NCBI RefSeq assembly: GCF_001428745.1
Contig: NZ_LMIO01000003.1
Location: 434,001 to 498,000 of the forward strand
Direction of reading: 5' to 3'
Source: Leifsonia sp. Root227
GTDB taxonomy: Bacteria; Actinomycetota; Actinomycetes; Actinomycetales; Microbacteriaceae
Length of the DNA: 64,000 nucleotides
The notes below the pieces were generated by a model. That model did not search any database and was not told the origin of the DNA. It saw nothing but the letters and a program-made list of their open reading frames with translations. Both the position numbers and the translations under genes were made by a program. Shown piece after piece: positions 19,488-27,508 of the stretch (positions are counted from its first letter, which is position 1; every line of letters begins with the position of its first letter).

Positions 19488-20684
19488 TCACTCGTGCTCG
19501 GGCAGCAGCGGGGTCGACCAGCCGGGGTCGCGGCCGAGGTGGGTGGCTCGGGAGACCGAGGATGCGCCGAAGCGGTCTCGGACGGCGTCGAGGACGGTGT
19601 CGAGGCGAGCACCGTCGTTCCAGTCGATGGGGAGTTCGGGCTGGAAGGTGTCCGAGCGGCCCAGGTGGGACAGCGAGACGCCGATGAGGGTGATTCCACG
19701 CTCGGTGATCTCGGGCTGAGTGGCGGCGAGGAGAGAGCGGGCGACGGCGAGCAGCGTGGCGGTTCGGTCGGTCGGGAAACCGAAAGTGCGGGACCGCGTC
19801 GCCTTGGTGAAGTCGCCGAAGCGGAGGCGCAGCACGACGGTGCGGCAGGCGCGGTCGCCGTCGCGGAGGCGACGGGCGAGCCTGTCGACGAGCTGCGAGA
19901 GGATGAGGTCGAGTTCGTCGGCCGTGCGGGGGCGGGTTCCGAGGGCGCGCTGCGAGCCGATGGAGCCGCGTCGTCTGGTGGTGTCGACGGGGCGCGGATC
20001 GCGGAGGCGGGCGAGTGCGTGCAGGTGGGCGCCGGTCGCCTTGCCGAGCAGTCTCTCGGCGGTCGCCTCTTCGAGCTCGGCGAGTTGGCCGACGGTGCGG
20101 ATGCCGAGGCGGTGCAGCTTCTCGGCGGTCACAGCGCCGACGCCCCACAGGCGCTCCACCGGGAGGGGGAGGAGGAACTCCTGCTCGCGGTCCGGCTCGA
20201 CCAGGAGGAGTCCGTCTGGTTTGCCGACGGCGCTGGCGACCTTGGCGAGGAACTTGGTGCGTGCGATCCCGACCGAGATGGCGAGCCCGACCTCCGCTCG
20301 GACGCGCTCCCGCAACCGCGTCGCGACCTGCTCCGGCGAGCCGGCGATGCGCCGGAGGCCGCCGACTTCCAGGAACGCCTCGTCGATGGACAGGCCCTCC
20401 ACGAGCGGGGTGGTGTCGCGGAAGATCGCGAAGACGTCCTTGCTCGCGGCGGAGTACGCATCCATTCGGGGAGGGACGACGATGGCCTCCGGGCACAGGT
20501 CGCGCGCCTGCCTTCCGCCCATCGCGGTGCGCACGCCGCGCGCCTTCGCCTCGTAGCTCGCCGCCAGCACGACGCCGCCTCCCACGATGACAGGACGGCC
20601 GCGCAGCGCTGGCGCGTCGCGCTGCTCGACGGAGGCGTAGAACGCGTCGAGGTCCGCGTGCAGCACGGTGGCCTCGCCCCGCAT
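19488..20684 (-). CDS. dinB: DNA polymerase IV (Y-family)
   Basis: An error-prone lesion-bypass polymerase. The Y-family signature is intact: HADLDAFYASVEQ (first catalytic Asp pair region), ARGVRTAMGGRQARDLCP, and SIDEAFLEV with the catalytic SIDE. The thumb HhH (LWGVGAVTAEKLHRLG) and a little-finger domain follow. No clear beta-clamp peptide is seen at the C-terminus (LLPEHE). I chose ATG 20684, 18 codons inside the longest frame, because GGAGG lies six bases before it. The length of 398 aa is normal. No SOS box is visible upstream. Confidence 0.93.
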   Translation of the reverse strand: MRGEATVLHADLDAFYASVEQRDAPALRGRPVIVGGGVVLAASYEAKARGVRTAMGGRQARDLCPEAIVVPPRMDAYSAASKDVFAIFRDTTPLVEGLSIDEAFLEVGGLRRIAGSPEQVATRLRERVRAEVGLAISVGIARTKFLAKVASAVGKPDGLLLVEPDREQEFLLPLPVERLWGVGAVTAEKLHRLGIRTVGQLAELEEATAERLLGKATGAHLHALARLRDPRPVDTTRRRGSIGSQRALGTRPRTADELDLILSQLVDRLARRLRDGDRACRTVVLRLRFGDFTKATRSRTFGFPTDRTATLLAVARSLLAATQPEITERGITLIGVSLSHLGRSDTFQPELPIDWNDGARLDTVLDAVRDRFGASSVSRATHLGRDPGWSTPLLPEHE

Positions 20685-20781
20685 CCCGTCCTCCGATCTG
20701 TCGCGCGTTGGGAGAATGGTCGCACGGACCGCGGACACCCGGCCCGCGCGTCGGTCGCGGCTGTCCCGGCCGAGCCGGCCC

Positions 20782-21642
20782 CTACGGGTTCGCCGCCAGC
20801 TGGTTGGTGAAGGCCGAGTCCTTGCCGAGGGCGAAGTCGATGAGTTTGCGGAAGCGGTCGGGCTCGATGCCGGCGCTCATGGCCTGTTCGACCGTGTCGG
20901 CGGTCTGGTAATAGAGCTCGTTCCAGTTGCGGGCCTGGGTCACGCCGCCGTCCGCATCCGCGTTGGCGTAGAGGATGTTGTTGCTGGTGCGATCCCAGAA
21001 GATCACGACGAAGTGGGGGAGGCCGGCAGGCGGGTTAGGGCAGTAGTAGAGCCGCCCGCGTCCCTCCCGCCTGATCGCGGTCTTCTCGTTCTGCCTGGAC
21101 TGGCCGATCGCGCCGATGGCGTTGCTGACCGCGGCATCCACGATCTGTCGGAGGTCGTCGAGGGAAGCCATGTCGAACTCGTCTCCTTGCCCCGGCGAGC
21201 CCTGGTACGGGGGCCGGATGTAGCTCAGGATGTACCGCGCCGAGCGGGTGCGGTCGCGCATGTCGTCGCCGGGGTTGGAATTGGTGCCGCGGGAGGTGAC
21301 GACCGAACCGCCGGGGGAGACCGCAACCACGATCTCGGTGTGGTCGTAGTCGCCGTCCCCGTTCCAGTCGAAGCCGAGCACGTCGCCGCGCTGCACGCCC
21401 GCCGAGCCGTCGTGGTAGACGCCCGCCTGACGGCCCCAGTTCTGGATCTGCGAAACGTAGGTGAAGTACGGGCTCCCGGACGGGCTCAGGCCGAACAGGT
21501 AGAAGCTGACGCAGGCGGCGCAGTCGTCGTACGCGCTGGTGCCGTTCGGCCACCACGGGTTGGGCCAGGTGCGTCCCCAGACCCCGGGGGCGCCCATCGC
21601 CGCGAGCATGTCCTCCATGCTTCGCGGAAGCAGGTCAGGCAT
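20782..21642 (-). CDS. CHAP/NlpC-like amidase, endolysin-like
   Basis: The N-terminal 150 residues look like a papain-fold CHAP/NlpC hydrolase: CAACVSFYLF (probable catalytic C44), GDVLGFDW and DYDHTEIVVAV (probable catalytic H101). Such enzymes cut peptidoglycan peptide links. The C-terminal half (DEFDMASLDDLRQIVDAAV, then RTSNNILYANADADGG) resembles the trailing domain seen in phage-derived endolysins. There is no signal peptide, which fits a holin-type or co-secreted lysin. It overlaps the preceding proline-rich gene by eight bases, so the two are co-translated. It could be a domesticated phage lysin or an interbacterial toxin. The catalytic assignment is by motif only. Confidence 0.65.
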   Translation of the reverse strand: MPDLLPRSMEDMLAAMGAPGVWGRTWPNPWWPNGTSAYDDCAACVSFYLFGLSPSGSPYFTYVSQIQNWGRQAGVYHDGSAGVQRGDVLGFDWNGDGDYDHTEIVVAVSPGGSVVTSRGTNSNPGDDMRDRTRSARYILSYIRPPYQGSPGQGDEFDMASLDDLRQIVDAAVSNAIGAIGQSRQNEKTAIRREGRGRLYYCPNPPAGLPHFVVIFWDRTSNNILYANADADGGVTQARNWNELYYQTADTVEQAMSAGIEPDRFRKLIDFALGKDSAFTNQLAANP

Positions 21643-21877
21643 CGCGAGGGACCTCCTCCCCGAAACTCGAACTGATCGCGGGAGGCGCAGGCGTGCGGTC
21701 GGCGTCGAGCGGCGGGAGCAGGTCGCCCGCGTGGTCGTAGCGCCGGTTGGCGTCAGGAGGCAGGGGTGGCAGCGGCGGCTCGGGAGGCACGGTGGGCCCG
21801 GGAGGCGTGGTAGGCACGGGAGGCGCGGGCGGGTCGAGCGGCACGTCGTCGCCAGGGGTGTTCGTTGCGTCGGTCAT
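21635..21877 (-). CDS. Proline-rich small protein (80 aa) upstream of the amidase
   Basis: Residues 10-40 are a PPxPP-type proline tract (PPAPPVPTTPPGP and PPEPPLPPLPPD). The rest is short and polar (DHAGDLLPPLDADRT). There is no signal peptide or membrane segment. The start is ATG 21877 with AAGGGGG six bases upstream. The longer open frame beyond it has no ribosome site. It overlaps the amidase gene by eight bases (21635-21642), so it is probably translationally coupled to it. It may be a linker, partner or chaperone for the lysin. No family recognised. Confidence 0.6.
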   Translation of the reverse strand: MTDATNTPGDDVPLDPPAPPVPTTPPGPTVPPEPPLPPLPPDANRRYDHAGDLLPPLDADRTPAPPAISSSFGEEVPRDA

Positions 21878-22054
21878 CGCATCCCCCTTGTCTGGTGTTC
21901 TCGGGGTGCGAAGCGATGGTAACGCCGTGCATAGCGCTACGGCAATGGGATGGGCGGGCGGCGGCGCAGCGCAATCCGCTGTCGCCGCCACCCGTCCCGT
22001 CGGCGCCGTCCCGTTAGCGCCGTCCCGTCGGCGCGTCCGATCAGCGCGGTCGCG

Positions 22055-22498
22055 TCAGTTCCACGCGTCGATCTTCTGGTCCCGCGGCGCCGGAGCGCCC
22101 TCGCCCGTCTCCAGCAGCGACTTCAGGCTCAGCATGAAGACGCCCCACTTGGTGGAGCAGTGGTGCATGAACGGCACAGGCTCGGCCCAGCCCTCGTGGA
22201 TGAAGCGGATGAGGGTGTATTCGCCCTCGCGTTCCAGCGCGAAGTTCACGTGGGTGCCGATCCACTCGGCCGGGCCGTCGACGACCTCCCAGCGCACACG
22301 CGAGCCGGCGTTCAGTTCGACGACCTTCATGTCGATGTCGCCCGGCTCGAAGCGGAAGCGGATGACGCCGTCGATGTCGGTGTCTCCCGTCGTGTTCTCT
22401 GTCCACCAGCCGGAGAGGCCGTCGAGGGTGGTGAGGGCGCGGTACGCCTCGTCGGGGGAGGCGTTCTTGACGCCCACCTGGTGCAGGATGTCGGCCAT
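22055..22498 (-). CDS. SRPBCC (AHSA1-like) domain protein
   Basis: A single START/Bet v1-like domain: ILHQVGVKNASPDEAYRALT, GWWTENTTGDT, FRFEPGDIDMKVVEL and an ending MLSLKSLLETGEG helix, the usual AHSA1 pattern. These proteins bind hydrophobic ligands or act in stress responses. The start is ATG 22498, one base after the stop of the next SRPBCC gene. It is the last gene of an ArsR-SRPBCC-SRPBCC operon and is presumably repressed by the ArsR protein through the palindrome at 23342. Ligand unknown. Confidence 0.85.
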   Translation of the reverse strand: MADILHQVGVKNASPDEAYRALTTLDGLSGWWTENTTGDTDIDGVIRFRFEPGDIDMKVVELNAGSRVRWEVVDGPAEWIGTHVNFALEREGEYTLIRFIHEGWAEPVPFMHHCSTKWGVFMLSLKSLLETGEGAPAPRDQKIDAWN

Positions 22499-22499
22499 A

Positions 22500-22973
22500 T
22501 CAGTGTCCTTTCGGTTCGGTTTTGATTGCTGGTTCGGTGGAGGTCGCGTATGCGGCGAGGCCGGTGAGGCAGTCGGTCCAGCCGTCGGAGTGCGCATCCA
22601 CTGCTGCCTGGTGCGGCAGACGTTCGTGGGTGACGATGACCTCCGTCCCGGATGCGCGGGGCTCGAAGTCGACGGTGACCAGCGTCTCCTCGTCCTCGGT
22701 GACGGGCGAGCGCCAGGTGAAGGCGAGGCGGTGCGGCCGGTCGATCGTCAGGTACGTCCCTCGGTGCACGATCGGCGCATCCAGGCTGTGCATGACGATG
22801 CGGAACTCGCCGCCGACAGTCGGGTCGGCGGAGACGTCGGTGTGGATGGTGTCGCCTGGGCGCATCCACACGGCGAGGGCCTCCGGGTCGAGCCAGGCGT
22901 CGAAGAGCGGCTCGGGGGCGGCGGCGATGAGGCGGGAGACCACGAGCGGGGTGGTGGGGGCGGCGGAGGTCAT
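22500..22973 (-). CDS. SRPBCC (AHSA1-like) domain protein, second copy
   Basis: A START-like domain again: LVVSRLIAAAPEPLFDAWLD, VWMRPGDTIHTD, GEFRIVMHS and TVDFEPRASGTEV, ending with a DGWTDCLTGLAAY helix. It is not closely similar to the other SRPBCC protein of the operon, so a recent duplication is unlikely. Its ATG (22973) overlaps the end of the arsR gene by four bases (22970-22973), which indicates coupling. The combination ArsR plus AHSA1-type protein is common and is usually co-regulated. Function beyond ligand binding is not evident. Confidence 0.86.
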   Translation of the reverse strand: MTSAAPTTPLVVSRLIAAAPEPLFDAWLDPEALAVWMRPGDTIHTDVSADPTVGGEFRIVMHSLDAPIVHRGTYLTIDRPHRLAFTWRSPVTEDEETLVTVDFEPRASGTEVIVTHERLPHQAAVDAHSDGWTDCLTGLAAYATSTEPAIKTEPKGH

Positions 22974-23353
22974 CGGTCGCCCTCCTTCGGAGACGAGTCG
23001 GCGGGTGCGGCGTCCGCCACACCGGTTCCCGCCCCTGTCACGAAGCGGTCGAGCGCGGCCAGGCGGTCGGTCCAGAACGCCCGGTAGTGGTCGATCCACT
23101 CGGCGGCCTGCGCCATCGGGTCGGCGTTGAGCGACAGCACGTGGTTGCGGCCGTGGACGGTGCGGGTCACCAGCCCGGCCTGTTCGAGCACGCGGACGTG
23201 CTTGGAGACCGAGTTGAGGGAGATGGTGAAGTTGCTCGCCACCTCTGTCACGCGTTCGTCGCCGCCGGCGAGCCTGTTCAGGATCTCTCTGCGGGTCGGG
23301 TCGGCGATGGCCCCGAACACCCGGTCCAGTGTTGTTGCTTGATATTCACCCAT
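22970..23353 (-). CDS. ArsR-family transcriptional repressor
   Basis: A winged-helix ArsR/SmtB protein: VFGAIADPTRREILNRLAGG, VTEVASNFTISLNSVSKHVR (recognition helix) and GLVTRTVHGRNHVLSL (wing). No CxC metal site is present, so it is not an obvious metal sensor. The ATG at 23353 lies inside a perfect palindrome (23342-23365), and the -10 box TATATT lies seven bases upstream. The transcript probably begins at the start codon and the protein represses itself. It heads the operon with the two SRPBCC genes. It is divergent from the aldo/keto reductase at 23503, which may share control. Confidence 0.9.
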   Translation of the reverse strand: MGEYQATTLDRVFGAIADPTRREILNRLAGGDERVTEVASNFTISLNSVSKHVRVLEQAGLVTRTVHGRNHVLSLNADPMAQAAEWIDHYRAFWTDRLAALDRFVTGAGTGVADAAPADSSPKEGDR

Positions 23354-23365
23354 AAGGGTGAATAT
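23342..23365. promoter_or_regulatory. ArsR operator palindrome over the arsR start codon
   Basis: ATATTCACCC and GGGTGAATAT form a perfect 10-bp inverted repeat with a 4-bp spacer. The spacer contains part of the start codon of the ArsR gene on the minus strand. The -10 box TATATT (23361-23366, minus) with an extended TGC before it lies in the upstream arm. Binding here would block RNA polymerase directly. The protein-site match is inferred from position. Confidence 0.75.
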
Positions 23366-23502
23366 AGCACCGACGGGGGATGCGCGCCAGAGGTGCACCC
23401 GCGCCGTGCCGAACCGCGTCACCTGGACACTGCCCACGCACACGAAGAAGGAGCATCGTAGGAACTGCCGCCCGGCACGAGGCCGCGCGGCGGGAAGGAA
23501 CC

Positions 23503-24369
23503 ATGGCATCCTCGATCCTCCCCGGCGGCACATACACCGTCGGCGATCTCGACTTCACCCGCGTCGGCTACGGCGCGATGCAGCTCGCGGGACCCGGCGT
23601 CTTCGGCCCGCCCGCCGACCGCGCCGAGGCCGTCGCCGTGCTCCGCGAGGCCGTCGACCTCGGCATCACGCACATCGACACGGCCGAGTACTACGGTCCG
23701 CACGTGACCAACGAGATCATCAGGGAGGCCGTCGCCCCGTATCCGGACGACCTGCACATCGTCACGAAGGTCGGCGCCCGGCGCGATGCGGAGGGCGGCT
23801 GGCCGGACGCCCGCACCCCCGACGAGCTGCGCGCGGCCGTGCACGACAACCTGCGCACGCTGGGGCTGGAGGCGCTCGACGTCGTCAATCTGCGGATGGG
23901 CGGCTTCGGTGCTCCGGAGCCCGGCAGCATCGCCCCGCAGATGGAGGCACTCGCCGAACTGCAGCAGCAGGGGCACATCCGGCACATCGGACTCAGCACG
24001 GTCAGTGTCGAACAGCTCGCGGAGGCGCAGACGATCGCTCCCGTCGTGGAGGTGCAGAACTTCTACAACATCGCCCACAGAGACGACGATCCGATGATCG
24101 AGGAGACAGCGCGGCAGGGCATCGCATACGTGCCGTACTTCCCGCTCGGCGGCTTCACCCCGCTGCAGTCCGACGAGCTCGGCGAGGTGGCAGCGCAGCT
24201 CGGCGCGACCCCGATGGCGGTCGCGCTGGCCTGGCTGCTGCAGCGCTCGCCGAACATGCTACTGATCCCTGGGACCTCGACGCGGGCGCACCTGCGGGAG
24301 AACGTCGCGGGAGCCGGGCTGGAGCTGCCGGTGGATGCGGTGGAGCGGCTGAACGCGATCGGCGCGTGA
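23503..24369 (+). CDS. Aldo/keto reductase
   Basis: A TIM-barrel NAD(P)H-dependent oxidoreductase. D59 and Y64 of the tetrad are in HIDTAEYYGP, and K89 is in IVTKVG. The position of the usual catalytic His reads NLRMGG (Arg131), as in one branch of the family. The cofactor end PGTSTRAHLRENVAGAG near the C-terminus is typical. The start is ATG 23503 with GGAAGGAA upstream. The length of 288 aa is normal. It is divergent from the ArsR operon. Substrate not evident. Confidence 0.9.
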   Translation: MASSILPGGTYTVGDLDFTRVGYGAMQLAGPGVFGPPADRAEAVAVLREAVDLGITHIDTAEYYGPHVTNEIIREAVAPYPDDLHIVTKVGARRDAEGGWPDARTPDELRAAVHDNLRTLGLEALDVVNLRMGGFGAPEPGSIAPQMEALAELQQQGHIRHIGLSTVSVEQLAEAQTIAPVVEVQNFYNIAHRDDDPMIEETARQGIAYVPYFPLGGFTPLQSDELGEVAAQLGATPMAVALAWLLQRSPNMLLIPGTSTRAHLRENVAGAGLELPVDAVERLNAIGA

Positions 24370-24446
24370 CGGAGGTGGGCGCGATGGGCGGGTCGCGTCA
24401 CACGGTCGGTGCGGGGGTGGGCTGAGTCGCGCATCCCGAGGGTGCG

Positions 24447-27335
24447 TCAGCGGCGGGTCGAGGCGCCCGCAGAGCCCGCCGAGCCCGCCGTGCCGGGCGC
24501 GTCGGCCGTCGCCGCAGTCCCCGCCCCCCCCGCGACCGCCGCCTCAACGACCGCCGCGGCCGCAAGTTCCGTCCTGCCCGCGACGCCGAGTTTCGCGTAG
24601 ATGTGCGAGAGATGGGTCTTCACGGTGCCGCGGCTCATGAAGAGCCTGGCGCCGATCTGCGGGTTGGTGAGTCCTTCGGCGACGACGCCGGCCACCTCCC
24701 GCTCGGTGGGGGTGAGGCTGGCCCAGCCGTTCGCCGGTCTGCCGCGCGGGCCGCGAGCGCGGCGGACGGAACTCACGGCCTGATCGAGGGGGAGCCGCTC
24801 GCCCTCCGCCGCGGCAGCGTCGACGGCGGCGTCGCCCAGCGCGCGGCGAAGGGCCGCGATGACGGCGTTGTGCGCGGCCCGCTGCGCGACGGAGAGCGGG
24901 ATGCCGAGGCGCGCCCGCGCGCTCGACGCGGCGGACAGGATGCGCACGGCGTCGGGCGTCGCCTTCTGCGTCGCGTCGATCCTGGCCAGGGCTTCGAGGC
25001 TGTCGAGCTGTGCCGTCGTGAGTCCGTGCTCGATGCGGATCGTCAGTGCGGCGTGGTGGAGCTCGGTCGCGCGGGCGAGCGCGCCGGGGTCACTGCCCCG
25101 GTCACCCGCGGCGAGCTCCGCCTGCGCGAAGAGCGCGTCGGCGAGCGCCCCAGGGAGGTGCAGGCGGCGGCAGACCTCGACCGCCCGGTCGAGCACGGCG
25201 GCTGCTTCGTCCGTGCGTCCGGCGGCGGCGAGGGCGGCGCCGAGACGAGGGAGCGCTCTGCCGGCCATCCAGGTCGGTGCACCGCGTTCGGTGGACGCGG
25301 CGGAGGGACGCAGCCGGTCGACGGCCGCACCCGCATCCCCGGAGAGCATCGAGACCTCTGCTGCGGCGCGGTCGAGCCCGGGGACGAAGACCTCCGCCCG
25401 GCCGGCGAACCGGATGATCGGCTCCAGTACCTCCGCAGCACCGGCTGGGTCGCCGCGCAGCGCGACGAGCTGCGCGACCATCGAGCGCGCGAAGCCGAGC
25501 CGCAGATAGTCGCCCAGCGGCTCCGCAACCCGCAGCGCCTCCTCCGCCAGGTCCTGCGCCCGCGCGGGGTCTCCGCAGGCGAACGCGCCGTCGGCCTGGT
25601 AGACGAGCAGGGTGGAGAGGATGCCCCTGTGGTGCTGCAGCGCATCCAGGACGGAATCGTCGGCGAGCGCCGACGCCTCCTCGTGCCGGTCCTGCAGGTG
25701 CAGGATCATCGCCTGCAGTGCGCGCGCACCGCCCCGGACGACGATGCTGCCGCTCGCCTCGGCCGCTGCTGCGGCCTGATCGCACAGCCGCCACGCCTCG
25801 TCGAAGTCCACGTAGAACGCGCCGACGGCCAGCAGGTTGAGCGAGAGGGCGAGCAGCCCGTCGTTGCCGACCTCCCCGGCGAGGGCTGCGGCGCGCGCGG
25901 CGGCGTCGTACTCGACATCCAACGGTTCTGCGGTGTCGGCTACGAGAGCGAAGCCGGTCAGCATCCTGGCCTGGAGCACGGAGCGGTCGTCGGGGGAGCG
26001 CTCGATCGCCCTGCGCAGGATGTCCAGGCCGTCTCTGCCTCTGCGGTCGAAATGCCAGAACCAGGCAAGGGATGCGGCGAGTCGGCGGCCCGCGTCCGGA
26101 TCGTCCGCCGCGAGTCCGGTTTCCAGCGCGGCGGCCAGGTTGTCGTAGTCGGTCAGCAGGGCGTCGCGCCACCGGTCGTCGTTGCCCTCCCTGGCGCGCT
26201 CGGCGGACTCGGCGAGGTCGAGGGACCACGCCAGGTGACGGGTCCGGAGGTCGTCGCGCTCCTTCGCGTCGACGGCACGAGCGGTCGCATAGGCGCGGAT
26301 GGTCTCGAGCAGGCGGTAACGAGCCTCGCCGTTCCGCTCGTCGACGACCACGAGGGACTTGTCGACGAGGCGCCCGATGGATGAGAGGACGTCGGCGGGC
26401 TCCACGTCGGCCGTCGAGGCGGTGGCGCCCGCCGACGCCGTGCCGCCGGCGCAAAGCGTCTGAGCGGCCCGCATCCCGAACGTCCCGGCGAACACCGAGA
26501 GGCGGCGGAACACCACGCGGTCGACGTCGTCCAGTAGGTCGTGACTCCACTGGATCGACCCGGCCAGCGTCGCCTGACGTCGCTGGGCACCGCGCGGGCC
26601 GCGGACGAGCAGCGTGAAGCGGTCGTCCAGACCCTCCTCCACCTGCCTGGGCGTGAGGGTGCGCATCCAGGCGGCCGCGAGTTCGATGGCGAGCGGGATG
26701 CCGTCGAGGTGCGCGGCGATCGAGCGGACGGCAGGCTCCGAGTCCTCATCGAGCGCGAATCCGTGCCGGGCCAGACGTGCCCTGTCCACGAACAGAGCGA
26801 CCGCGTCGTCGTCGGATAAGGGTGGGACGTCGAGCACGGCCTCGCCCGCCAGCCCGAGCGGTTCCCTGCTCGTGACCAGCACGGTGACGCCCTGGCAGCT
26901 CTGCAGCACGGCAGAGACAGTCTCTGCTACCCCGTCGAGGAGATGCTCGGCGTTGTCGACGCAGAGCAGCACGCGCCGCGTGGACAGGTGGACGCAGACC
27001 GTCCTGAGCTGGTCGCCGACGACGGGGGCTCCGACGGCCGCGCCGACGGCGGTCGCCACCGCCTCTGCGACCTGTGCGCCCTCGGTCAGCGCGGACAGGT
27101 CGACCCAGTGCACGCCATCCGGATGCCGGTCGGCGCGCCCGCGTGCCACCTCCGCCGCGAGCCGGGTCTTGCCGGCGCCACCAGGGCCGGTGAGGGTCAC
27201 CAGGCGCGAGCCGTTCACGAGCTGATCGGCCGTGCGCAGCTCGGCGGCGCGCCCCACGAACGCGGTCAATGGGACGGCGGGAGCGTGCGCTCGGCCGGCC
27301 GGCGGCTGCTCCGCGTGCCCATCGCGCGTGGTCAT
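24447..27335 (-). CDS. Large ATP-binding LuxR-family transcriptional regulator
   Basis: A 962-aa signal-transducing regulator. The N-terminal NTPase has TAFVGRAAELRTADQL and Walker A TGPGGAGKTRLA (K around residue 56). The core continues with VTSREPLGL, and a long helical TPR-like region spans about 380-850. A C-terminal LuxR helix-turn-helix follows: LTPTEREVAGVVAEGLTNPQ, then MSRGTVKTHLSHIYAKLG. I chose ATG 27335. The longer frame upstream has no protein character. It is divergent from the glycoside hydrolase at 27509, and three 17-bp repeats sit between the two genes, which makes the hydrolase operon a likely target. Its inducer is unknown. Confidence 0.9.
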   Translation of the reverse strand: MTTRDGHAEQPPAGRAHAPAVPLTAFVGRAAELRTADQLVNGSRLVTLTGPGGAGKTRLAAEVARGRADRHPDGVHWVDLSALTEGAQVAEAVATAVGAAVGAPVVGDQLRTVCVHLSTRRVLLCVDNAEHLLDGVAETVSAVLQSCQGVTVLVTSREPLGLAGEAVLDVPPLSDDDAVALFVDRARLARHGFALDEDSEPAVRSIAAHLDGIPLAIELAAAWMRTLTPRQVEEGLDDRFTLLVRGPRGAQRRQATLAGSIQWSHDLLDDVDRVVFRRLSVFAGTFGMRAAQTLCAGGTASAGATASTADVEPADVLSSIGRLVDKSLVVVDERNGEARYRLLETIRAYATARAVDAKERDDLRTRHLAWSLDLAESAERAREGNDDRWRDALLTDYDNLAAALETGLAADDPDAGRRLAASLAWFWHFDRRGRDGLDILRRAIERSPDDRSVLQARMLTGFALVADTAEPLDVEYDAAARAAALAGEVGNDGLLALSLNLLAVGAFYVDFDEAWRLCDQAAAAAEASGSIVVRGGARALQAMILHLQDRHEEASALADDSVLDALQHHRGILSTLLVYQADGAFACGDPARAQDLAEEALRVAEPLGDYLRLGFARSMVAQLVALRGDPAGAAEVLEPIIRFAGRAEVFVPGLDRAAAEVSMLSGDAGAAVDRLRPSAASTERGAPTWMAGRALPRLGAALAAAGRTDEAAAVLDRAVEVCRRLHLPGALADALFAQAELAAGDRGSDPGALARATELHHAALTIRIEHGLTTAQLDSLEALARIDATQKATPDAVRILSAASSARARLGIPLSVAQRAAHNAVIAALRRALGDAAVDAAAAEGERLPLDQAVSSVRRARGPRGRPANGWASLTPTEREVAGVVAEGLTNPQIGARLFMSRGTVKTHLSHIYAKLGVAGRTELAAAAVVEAAVAGGAGTAATADAPGTAGSAGSAGASTRR

Positions 27336-27392
27336 GGGTCCACCCTGCCACGGGCGATGCCGCGTGACCACGGGCGGGGGCAGCCGGATGAG

Positions 27393-27444
27393 ATCGGCCG
27401 GGACAGAGCATCGGCCACGACAGAGGATCGGCCAGGTGGCCGAT
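27393..27444. promoter_or_regulatory. Three 17-bp iterated repeats, candidate LuxR-regulator sites
   Basis: ATCGGCC begins at 27393, 27410 and 27427, exactly 17 bp apart. The first two units read ATCGGCCGGGACAGAGC and ATCGGCCACGACAGAGG. The third copy turns into an inverted repeat (ATCGGCC-AGGT-GGCCGAT, 27427-27444). They lie in the 173-bp gap between the divergent LuxR regulator and the glycoside hydrolase. The spacing is near 1.6 helical turns. A regulatory role is inferred. Confidence 0.6.
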
Positions 27445-27508
27445 GTTCCCGCCGGAGCAGCGCACGAGACTCGGAGCAGAGAAACCACCGGCACGAATGG
27501 AGAGGCGC

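Noticed and set aside
24603..26384. A 593-codon plus-strand frame inside the LuxR-family gene
   Set aside because: It is a shadow of the minus-strand regulator, with no motif and Gly/Arg-rich composition. The regulator has Walker A and LuxR HTH motifs in place.
27393..27444. CRISPR-like array
   Set aside because: The units follow each other directly at 17 bp with no spacers and no cas genes nearby, so they are iterated regulatory sites at most.
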